Shown one piece after another: positions 1 to 5,082 of a stretch of 5,082 bases of DNA. Both the position numbers and the translations under genes were made by a program. The stretch's first letter is position 1; the number at the start of each line of letters is the position of its first letter. The notes beneath the pieces are model-generated. The model searched no databases, was not told where the DNA came from, and worked only from the letters and a program-made list of their open reading frames with translations. The stretch comes from Armatimonadota bacterium (GTDB lineage Bacteria > Armatimonadota > Fimbriimonadia > Fimbriimonadales > Fimbriimonadaceae): NCBI GenBank assembly GCA_023423495.1, contig JAFAFM010000334.1, positions 1-5,082 on the forward strand, written 5' to 3'.

Positions 1-1301
1 TGGCGATTACCGAAGGTCAACTCGCGGAGTCCATCGAAATGTTTACCGGCGTGGACCAGGCCCAGGTGCACGTCACGAAGGGCAACGATTCGCCGCTGCT
101 CGACCGTGCAACCGAAGCGAGCGCCAACGTCACCATCGCCGAGCAGGTGGGCAACTCGGTCACCAGCGACCAGGGACGTGCCATGGCCATGCTCGTGGCA
201 AGTTCCGTTCCCGGACTCCAACCCGGCAAAGTGACCATCTTCAGCCGAGAAGGTCGAGCCATCTGGGACGGCCAAGAGGTTAGCGGCACAAGCGGCCGCG
301 CCGTCACCAAGCTGGAGATGGAGAAGCTGTATGCCCGGCAAGTCCGCGATGACCTTCAGGAGCAGCTGAACCGAATTGTCGGAACCGGAAACGCCCTGGC
401 GTCGGTAGACGTTACGCTCGACCTCGACAAGGTGAATCAGAGCGAGAACATCACCACCCCCACAGACGACCCAATCACCAAAGAAAGCGTGAAGGAAACA
501 ATGGGAATGTCTGGCAACAGTGGGGGCGGCACGTCCGGTCTAGGCAGCAACGGGCTCGGTGACACTCCCATTTCATCCGAAGCTTCCGGTGGCGACTACA
601 AAGTCCAGCAAGAAAGGTTTGAAAAAGGCGTCAGCATCACCAACAAAGTGATCGAGAAAGCTCCCGGAGAAGTGAAATCGATGGGAATCACGATCTTGGT
701 CAATACCGAGAAAGTGACCGAAGCATCCGACCTCCAGAAGATTGAAGAATTAGCGGCGGCAAAGCTCGGACCCAAAGCTGCCGACCCTACCAACTTCGCC
801 AGCAAAGTCATTGGCTACAAGTTCGACAATGCCGAGCAGGTTGCTGCGGCCAAGGAAATAGCCGCCGCTTCGAGCTCAGCCCGAATTCAGCAGTTGCTTG
901 CGATTCTGCCCATTCTGGCTCTAATCGTCGTTGCCTTCCTGGTAATGAAGACGCTGAGCAAATTTAGCAAGTCGGCCGGGCAGCAGCTCGTCCTGGCCGG
1001 AGCGGGCGGTCCGGCGCTACCAAGCGGTTCTCTCTCGGCCACGGCCATCGCCGCAAAGAATCTGGCCATCCCTGAGAACGCTGTTCACCAAGCATTGGAG
1101 TCGGGTTATGTAAACGAGGAACTTGCCGCTGCATTGGCAGAAGCCCAGAAGCATGCCGGTGTGGACCAAATCGACGTGCCGAGCATCGGAAACAAGATCA
1201 ACGTCCCGCTCGAGCAAATCAAGAAAATGAGCCAAGAAAAACCTGAAGTCGTCGCGATGCTGATCAAGAGCTGGCTTCTGGAAGAAGGTATCCGACGATG
1301 A
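1..1301 (+). CDS. fliF: Flagellar MS-ring protein FliF, C-terminal part (5' end outside window)
   Basis: FliF builds the MS ring in the inner membrane, the base on which the flagellar rotor and export gate are assembled. The reading frame is open from the window edge (first whole codon at 3). The residues encoded before the first ATG at 39 (AITEGQLAESIE) continue the family's ring-building motif 'EGELARTIE..-GV..A.VH', so that ATG is internal and the true start lies upstream. In order I see the ring-building motif (about 3-90), periplasmic domain sequence, a Gly/Ser-rich loop (about 501-564), a second conserved block with an 'APGEVKSMGITILV' strand (about 660-700), a hydrophobic membrane helix (894-950), and a cytoplasmic tail. 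The tail ends in PEVVAMLIKSWLLEEG (1242-1289), matching the FliG-binding end of FliF. The stop codon overlaps the fliG start by 4 nt (ATGA). Family identity is secure; the N-terminal membrane helix and first ring domains cannot be seen. Confidence 0.96.
   Translation, partial: AITEGQLAESIEMFTGVDQAQVHVTKGNDSPLLDRATEASANVTIAEQVGNSVTSDQGRAMAMLVASSVPGLQPGKVTIFSREGRAIWDGQEVSGTSGRAVTKLEMEKLYARQVRDDLQEQLNRIVGTGNALASVDVTLDLDKVNQSENITTPTDDPITKESVKETMGMSGNSGGGTSGLGSNGLGDTPISSEASGGDYKVQQERFEKGVSITNKVIEKAPGEVKSMGITILVNTEKVTEASDLQKIEELAAAKLGPKAADPTNFASKVIGYKFDNAEQVAAAKEIAAASSSARIQQLLAILPILALIVVAFLVMKTLSKFSKSAGQQLVLAGAGGPALPSGSLSATAIAAKNLAIPENAVHQALESGYVNEELAAALAEAQKHAGVDQIDVPSIGNKINVPLEQIKKMSQEKPEVVAMLIKSWLLEEGIRR
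894..950 (+). other. fliF: C-terminal transmembrane helix of FliF
   Basis: About 19 consecutive codons give an uncharged hydrophobic stretch (LLAILPILALIVVAFLVM), followed directly by Lys residues (KTLSKFSK), which fits the positive-inside rule with a cytoplasmic C-terminus. FliF proteins have two membrane helices, and this position, about 115 residues before the end, suits the second. It separates the periplasmic ring domains from the cytoplasmic FliG-binding tail. Confidence 0.85.
1283..1288 (+). promoter_or_regulatory. Ribosome binding site for fliG
   Basis: AGAAGG lies within the last codons of fliF, with a 9-nt spacer to the ATG at 1298. It supports that start over the in-frame ATG at 1325, which has only a weaker GAAGAA upstream. 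Confidence 0.6.
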
Positions 1302-2311
1302 GAAAGCGACAAGAAGAACTCACCATGCGGCAGAAAGCCGCGATCATGCTGATGGTTTTGGGTCCGCAGTCGTCGGGCGGAGTCCTCCGACACTTGGACG
1401 AGGATCAAATCGAGACCCTCTCACTCGAATTGGCCAGGCTGGACAAAGTCACTCCAGAGCAACGAGAAAACGTCATCGGCGAATTCTACGAAGTCGCAAT
1501 CGCGCAGGATTACATTGCAGAGGGCGGCGTCGAGCATGCCCGCAAAGTATTAGAAGAAGCATTCGGCAACGAGCGCGCAGAGGAAGTTATCAAGCGCATC
1601 GTCGCGGCGATGCAAGTAGTGCCGTTTGAATTCCTAAAGAAGGCCGATCCGGCTCAGGTCTTAAGTTTCATCCAAGACGAGCACCCGCAGACGATTGCCC
1701 TGATCTTGGCCTACATGCCGATCAACAACGCTGCTCTCATCCTCTCTAAACTTCCCGGCGACCTTCGGGCAGACGTAGCCGGGCGGATTGCGATGATGGA
1801 GCAAACGCCTCCAGAAGTTATCCGAAGGGTGGAGCAAGTGCTGGAAAAGAAGGTTTCGAGCCTCATCAGTCAGGAAATGACTCAAGCCGGCGGCCCGAAA
1901 GCTTTGGTGGACCTACTAAACCGCGTGGATCGATCTACCGAGCGCTTGATCATGGATTCGCTGGGTGAGAACAGCCCAGAACTGGCCGACACCGTCAAAA
2001 ACATGATGTTCGTCTTTGAGGACATCGTCCAGCTCGACGACCGCGCCATTCAGGCGATCATGAAAGAAGTCGACATGAAGGAACTGGCGACGGCACTGAA
2101 AGGCACTCCGCCAGAAGTGCAAGAGAAGATCTACAAGAACATGTCCGAGCGGGCTGTAGCCATGTTGAAAGAAGACATGGAATTCATGGGCCCCGTTAGG
2201 CTCCGCGTGGTGGAGGAGTCTCAGCAGAAGATCGTGGCCATCATACGAAAGTTGGAAGAGACGGGAGACGTGGTCATCGGCCGATCTGGAGAAGAAGATG
2301 TCCTTGTCTAA
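1298..2311 (+). CDS. fliG: Flagellar motor switch protein FliG
   Basis: FliG sits on the cytoplasmic face of the MS ring, binds FliF and FliM, and interacts with the stator to produce torque. The 337-residue length is normal for the family. The N-terminal FliF-binding domain begins with 'RQKAAIMLMVLG'. The EHPQ motif of the middle domain, which contacts FliM, is at residues 128-131. A Gly-Gly hinge is at about 198-199. The C-terminal torque domain is well conserved. By motif alignment with E. coli FliG (K264, R281, D288, D289, R297) the charged residues correspond to K268, R285, E292, D293 and R301, so the torque surface looks intact, with one conservative Asp-to-Glu change. The start at 1298 is chosen for the ATGA overlap with fliF and its Shine-Dalgarno site; ATG 1325 is a possible alternative that would trim nine residues. 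The 3' end overlaps fliH by 14 nt. Confidence 0.97.
   Translation: MRKRQEELTMRQKAAIMLMVLGPQSSGGVLRHLDEDQIETLSLELARLDKVTPEQRENVIGEFYEVAIAQDYIAEGGVEHARKVLEEAFGNERAEEVIKRIVAAMQVVPFEFLKKADPAQVLSFIQDEHPQTIALILAYMPINNAALILSKLPGDLRADVAGRIAMMEQTPPEVIRRVEQVLEKKVSSLISQEMTQAGGPKALVDLLNRVDRSTERLIMDSLGENSPELADTVKNMMFVFEDIVQLDDRAIQAIMKEVDMKELATALKGTPPEVQEKIYKNMSERAVAMLKEDMEFMGPVRLRVVEESQQKIVAIIRKLEETGDVVIGRSGEEDVLV
2288..2291 (+). promoter_or_regulatory. Ribosome binding site for fliH
   Basis: GGAG within the end of fliG, with a 6-nt spacer to the ATG at 2298. It supports a fliH start inside fliG, giving a 14-nt overlap. Confidence 0.6.
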
Positions 2312-3008
2312 CGCAAACGTTCTTCCGGGCGACTTCGCCGTGCAGCCGTTCTCTTCCCTCCTACCGACAGTCAAGGCGACTGACATCCAAGTCGCGCTTC
2401 GCCAAGAGGGTCGTGGCGGACGGACGGCCCGCGAAATTGACAAGCTCCGGCAGGAGTCGATGAACGCTGGGTACGACGCGGGATACGCGAAGGGGCTGGA
2501 ACTTGGGATGGCAGAGGGCCACCAGGCGGCTTATGCGGACGCCTATCAAAATGCCAAGTCCGAAGAGGATCGGTTAAGCGCGATTCGCCTCGCTTCATTT
2601 CAATCCGATTTAGAGCAAACCGTAGCATCGGTGCTCTCGGCGATGGAGGAATGGACAATGCTCACCGAGGAGAAAGTCACCAACATCGTGATCGACATCT
2701 GCCGCGCGATCTTGACGCAAGAACTGGCTCAGTCGCGCGAATCCGTGCTCGGCGTCGTGAGAAAGGCAATTGGCGAAGTGACTCATTCTGAATCAGCGCG
2801 TATCCGAATAAACCCGTTTGACGCCGAGTCCATGCAAGCTCATCGCGACTCGTTGATCAGCGCTGCTCAGTCGATCCGGAATCTGGAGTTTGTCGAGGAT
2901 CCGTCGATTACTGGTGGCTGTGTAATCGAAACGGACGGCGGGATCGTCGACGCAACTTTGGAAGGCCAGCTCGGACGCTTGCAAGAGGAGTTGGACCAAG
3001 CCGCATGA
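2298..3008 (+). CDS. fliH: Flagellar assembly protein FliH (export ATPase regulator)
   Basis: FliH is a cytoplasmic dimer that binds the FliI ATPase, holds it at the export apparatus and restrains its activity. It is related to V/F-type ATPase peripheral stalks and to YscL. The 236 residues match the family. A poorly conserved N-terminus is followed by a helix carrying a regular small-residue ladder every fourth residue: G58, G62, G66, G70, G74, A78, A82, A86. This is the GxxxG repeat described for FliH proteins. The C-terminal domain ends with the family block GGCVIETDGGIVDA (206-219) and 'LEGQLGRLQEEL'. Position between fliG and fliI is the standard one. The start is supported by GGAG at 2288-2291; the stop overlaps fliI as ATGA. 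Sequence identity within this family is generally low, so the assignment rests on the ladder, the C-terminal block and gene order together. Confidence 0.94.
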   Translation: MSLSNANVLPGDFAVQPFSSLLPTVKATDIQVALRQEGRGGRTAREIDKLRQESMNAGYDAGYAKGLELGMAEGHQAAYADAYQNAKSEEDRLSAIRLASFQSDLEQTVASVLSAMEEWTMLTEEKVTNIVIDICRAILTQELAQSRESVLGVVRKAIGEVTHSESARIRINPFDAESMQAHRDSLISAAQSIRNLEFVEDPSITGGCVIETDGGIVDATLEGQLGRLQEELDQAA

Positions 3009-4327
3009 TCGTCGAGCCGAAGTTTAAAAAACTAGAGTCAGCAGTTAACCGCACGGACTGGATTAAGGTCACGGGCCGCGTAAGTGAGGTTGTCGGACTT
3101 GTAATCGAGTCAAATGGACCGAATGCCCGAGTTGGCGATCTCTGCTTGATCCACACCGAACGCGATGGGATCGTTCGCGCCGAGGTTGTCGGCTTCAAGG
3201 GTGACCGCACATTGCTTATGCCTCTTGGCGAACTTAATGGAGTCCGGGCAGGCAACGTGGTCGAAGCCACTGGCCACTGCCTCCGTGTACCAGTTGGGCC
3301 AGAGTTGTTAGGCCGAACGTTGAACGGATTGGGCGAGCCTATCGACGGACTTGGCGCCCTCCAATGCAGCGAGCGCTATCCAGTGTGGGCGACTCCTTCA
3401 AACCCGCTTGAGAGAACCATGATCGATCAGCCCCTGGGCACTGGCGTCCGGGCAATCGACGGGATGCTGACCCTGGGCAAGGGCCAACGCGTTGGCATCT
3501 TTGCTGGATCGGGGGTCGGAAAGAGCACGTTGTTGGGCATGGTCGCCCGCAACTGCGAAGCCGACGTGAACGTGATTGCTTTGGTCGGAGAGCGAGGCCG
3601 CGAGGTCAATGAGTTCCTGCATCACGACTTGGGCGAACTAGGTCTGCAGAAGAGTGTAGTGGTTTGCGCCACTTCCGAGCAGCCCGCTATGGTGAGGATA
3701 AAAGCCGCCTTGACTGCCACGGCGATTGCTGAGTACTACCGCGACCGCGGCCTCAGCGTCCTGCTGATGATGGACTCGGTCACCCGTTTTGCCATGGCGC
3801 AACGGGAAGTCGGACTCGCTATCGGGGAGCCACCCAGCACCAAGGGATACACACCCAGCGTCTTCGCCCTGCTCCCTCGGCTGATGGAGCGCGCCGGAAC
3901 AAGCGACAAGGGAGCCATAACCGCACTATATACAGTTTTGGTGGAAGGCGACGACACGAATGAGCCGATCGCGGACGCGGCGCGGTCGATTCTCGATGGC
4001 CACATAGTTCTAAACCGCCGGCTTACAAGTCGAGGCCACTATCCACCTATCGATGTTCTCGAGAGCCTTAGCCGAACGATGCCGTTCACGTGCTCGAAAA
4101 AGCAAATGCTCGAGGCTCGCGACATCCGAGAACTCTTGGCGGCTTATTCAGATATCGAAGATCTCGTGAGCATCGGCGCTTATCAACAGGGCACCAAACC
4201 CCTTGCCGACCGGGCTCTACGTCGCTGGGCACCGATCAATGAATTCTTGAAGCAGGACAAGGCGGATGCCTCACCCTTCCCCGAGACTTTAAGACGCATG
4301 GAGGAAATCCTCGATGAAGAAGTTTGA
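3005..4327 (+). CDS. fliI: Flagellum-specific export ATPase FliI
   Basis: FliI is the cytoplasmic hexameric ATPase of the flagellar type III export apparatus, homologous to the F1 beta subunit and to injectisome ATPases such as YscN and EscN. The 440 residues are full length. An N-terminal beta-barrel-like region is followed by the conserved LLGRTLNGLGEPIDG (101-115), Walker A AGSGVGKST (167-175, K173 and T175 placed for ATP-Mg binding), GERGRE (195-200, with E196 the likely catalytic glutamate), Walker B VLLMMDS ending in D257, the type III ATPase motif PPSTKGYTPSVF (276-287), and PIADAARSILDGHIVLNRR around R327-R339. No key residue is missing. The ATG overlaps the fliH stop (ATGA). The nearest Shine-Dalgarno-like GAGGAG (2985-2990) is 14 nt away, farther than usual, so translation probably depends on re-initiation after fliH. 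A flagellar rather than injectisome role is inferred from the neighbours. Confidence 0.98.
   Translation: MIVEPKFKKLESAVNRTDWIKVTGRVSEVVGLVIESNGPNARVGDLCLIHTERDGIVRAEVVGFKGDRTLLMPLGELNGVRAGNVVEATGHCLRVPVGPELLGRTLNGLGEPIDGLGALQCSERYPVWATPSNPLERTMIDQPLGTGVRAIDGMLTLGKGQRVGIFAGSGVGKSTLLGMVARNCEADVNVIALVGERGREVNEFLHHDLGELGLQKSVVVCATSEQPAMVRIKAALTATAIAEYYRDRGLSVLLMMDSVTRFAMAQREVGLAIGEPPSTKGYTPSVFALLPRLMERAGTSDKGAITALYTVLVEGDDTNEPIADAARSILDGHIVLNRRLTSRGHYPPIDVLESLSRTMPFTCSKKQMLEARDIRELLAAYSDIEDLVSIGAYQQGTKPLADRALRRWAPINEFLKQDKADASPFPETLRRMEEILDEEV
4300..4304 (+). promoter_or_regulatory. Ribosome binding site for fliJ
   Basis: GGAGG in the last codons of fliI, with a 9-nt spacer to the ATG at 4314. 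It supports the fliJ start that overlaps fliI by 14 nt. Confidence 0.7.
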
Positions 4328-4733
4328 ATTTCGACTGCAGAAGGTTCTGGACTTCCGCGAAGCCATGGAGTCCCTGGCAAAGGATGCGTATCTGGACGCC
4401 CGCAGCAAGCGGACGGAAGCCGAGGCCTTGGCGCTGAGCATCGAGACGCGCAGACAAGACATTTTGGAATCGCCGAGCCAGACTTTGGAGAGCCGTTTGT
4501 CGATCGATGCCCTTATGGTTCGGCTCGACGATGAACTGCGCGCCCACCAAGCGGTGATCAGCGTTCTGGCCGACGAAGAAGCTCATCTCAAGTCCGAGTG
4601 GATTCGCGCAAAGCAAGACTTTGAGGCGTTAGTGAAACTACGAGAGAAAGCCGAAGCGCTTCATAAGAAGGAGCAGGAGCTAGCGGAGCAGCGGGAGTTG
4701 GATGAATGGGCGACCACACGGAGGGCAGCATGA
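4314..4733 (+). CDS. fliJ: Flagellar export protein FliJ
   Basis: FliJ is a small antiparallel coiled coil that inserts into the FliI ring, much like the gamma subunit of F1, and links it to the FlhA export gate; it has also been described as a chaperone-escort factor. The 139 residues fit the family. The opening 'FEFRLQKVLDFRE' is the typical FliJ N-terminus, and the remainder is rich in Glu, Lys, Arg, Ala, Leu and Gln with almost no Pro or Gly, as expected of a long helical hairpin. Position directly after fliI is the usual one. The start has a strong GGAGG, and the stop overlaps the next gene as ATGA. The primary sequence of FliJ is weakly conserved, so the N-terminal motif and gene order carry most of the assignment. 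Confidence 0.93.
   Translation: MKKFEFRLQKVLDFREAMESLAKDAYLDARSKRTEAEALALSIETRRQDILESPSQTLESRLSIDALMVRLDDELRAHQAVISVLADEEAHLKSEWIRAKQDFEALVKLREKAEALHKKEQELAEQRELDEWATTRRAA
4720..4724 (+). promoter_or_regulatory. Ribosome binding site for the transglycosylase gene
   Basis: GGAGG near the end of fliJ, with a 5-nt spacer to the ATG at 4730. It decides this start over the in-frame ATGs at 4760 and 4763, which would lose the coupling to fliJ. Confidence 0.65.
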
Positions 4734-5082
4734 ATCCTCTCAAGCCTCTCGGACCCCAAATGATGCGGGCCAAGCTTGAGGAGATGAGGGCAAGGTTCCA
4801 GCCAACAACCCCGCCCACCGAATTCAAAGTTCCCTCCCAGCCCAGTCCGCTCGCAGGTTCCATAACCGAAGCCGGTTCGTATGCTCCCTTGGATCCATTT
4901 GGCGGGTCAGCGGGCATAAAGTCCATGCTCACGCCCGAAATGCTGAAGCCAATGATTGAAAGAGCTGCGACGCAAAATGGGCTGGAGCCCGCGTTGCTGG
5001 ATGCACTTGTGCAATCCGAGAGTAACTATGATCCGGCGGCGATGTCGAGCAAACGCGCGATGGGTTTGACCCAGTTAATGCC
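4730..5082 (+). CDS. Lytic transglycosylase, SLT domain, N-terminal part (3' end outside window)
   Basis: The frame is open from ATG 4730 to the window edge, giving 117 residues plus part of a codon. Lytic transglycosylases cut the MurNAc-GlcNAc bond of peptidoglycan, leaving a 1,6-anhydro end. Residues 1 to about 70 are a Pro/Ser-containing leader without recognisable fold. From about residue 75 the SLT domain begins: 'MIERAATQNGLEPALLDALVQSESNYDP', then 'AAMSSKRAMGLTQLMP'. E97 in QSESNYDP is the expected catalytic glutamate, and GLTQLMP is the typical second motif; the family usually has Gly where this protein has Arg in SSKRAMG. The N-terminus (MNPLKPLGPQMMRAKLEEMR) has no hydrophobic core, so no Sec signal peptide or lipobox is visible. 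The 4-nt overlap with fliJ and the strong GGAGG suggest co-translation with the flagellar genes and a role in letting the rod through the cell wall. That role is inferred; the domain call is solid. Confidence 0.88.
   Translation, partial: MNPLKPLGPQMMRAKLEEMRARFQPTTPPTEFKVPSQPSPLAGSITEAGSYAPLDPFGGSAGIKSMLTPEMLKPMIERAATQNGLEPALLDALVQSESNYDPAAMSSKRAMGLTQLM

Noticed and set aside
39..41. ATG at 39 as the fliF start
   Set aside because: The residues encoded upstream from position 3 continue the conserved FliF ring motif without a break, so this methionine is internal.
1916..2443. 175-codon open frame on the minus strand across the fliG/fliH junction
   Set aside because: It is antisense to two well-conserved genes, shows no recognisable motif, and is rich in His, Arg and Phe as expected of a codon-bias shadow.
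3023..3032. TTTAAAAAAC run near the fliI start as a possible programmed frameshift site
   Set aside because: The zero-frame codons (TTT AAA AAA) do not form the standard slippery heptamer, and a -1 shift meets a TAG at 3033-3035 at once, giving only a tiny peptide.
3005..4327. FliI as a virulence injectisome ATPase or an F1 ATP synthase subunit
   Set aside because: The neighbours fliF, fliG, fliH and fliJ are flagellar, and the KGYTPSVF motif is of the type III export ATPase kind rather than F1.
4236..4616. 126-codon open frame on the minus strand opposite fliI and fliJ
   Set aside because: It lies antisense to the conserved fliI end and fliJ, with no domain signal or operon context.
4588..4932. 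114-codon open frame on the minus strand opposite fliJ and the transglycosylase gene
   Set aside because: The plus-strand frame here contains a clear coupled gene with an SLT domain; the minus-strand product is low-complexity and unrecognisable.

Overview
This window is the interior of a bacterial flagellar operon. Everything is on the + strand, and there is no intergenic space. The order is fliF (3' part only), fliG, fliH, fliI, fliJ, then the start of a gene for a lytic transglycosylase (SLT/goose-lysozyme-like fold). The window opens inside fliF and closes inside the transglycosylase gene, so both end genes are partial because of the window edges and not because they are broken.

Layout: 1-1301 is the C-terminal part of the MS-ring protein FliF. 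1298-2311 is the rotor/switch protein FliG. 2298-3008 is FliH, the regulator of the export ATPase. 3005-4327 is the export ATPase FliI. 4314-4733 is the coiled-coil export stalk protein FliJ. 4730 to the window end is the transglycosylase. Consecutive genes overlap by 4, 14, 4, 14 and 4 nt. The 4-nt overlaps are ATGA stop/start junctions, and most starts have a good Shine-Dalgarno sequence inside the preceding gene. This points to one transcript with translational coupling. I see no promoter, terminator, RNA gene, repeat array or mobile element.

How the parts fit: FliF forms the inner-membrane ring, and its C-terminal tail anchors FliG, which carries the torque-generating charges facing the stator. 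FliH, FliI and FliJ form the cytoplasmic ATPase complex that feeds rod, hook and filament subunits to the flagellar type III export gate. The transglycosylase would plausibly open peptidoglycan for the growing rod. It lacks a visible Sec signal peptide, so export through the flagellar apparatus is a reasonable but unproven idea.

Organism: a motile, flagellated bacterium with a moderately GC-rich genome and purine-rich Shine-Dalgarno sites. The fliFGHIJ order is very widespread and does not fix the phylum. I cannot name the taxon from this sequence alone. No new biological system is evident; the most interesting item is the coupled, signal-less transglycosylase.
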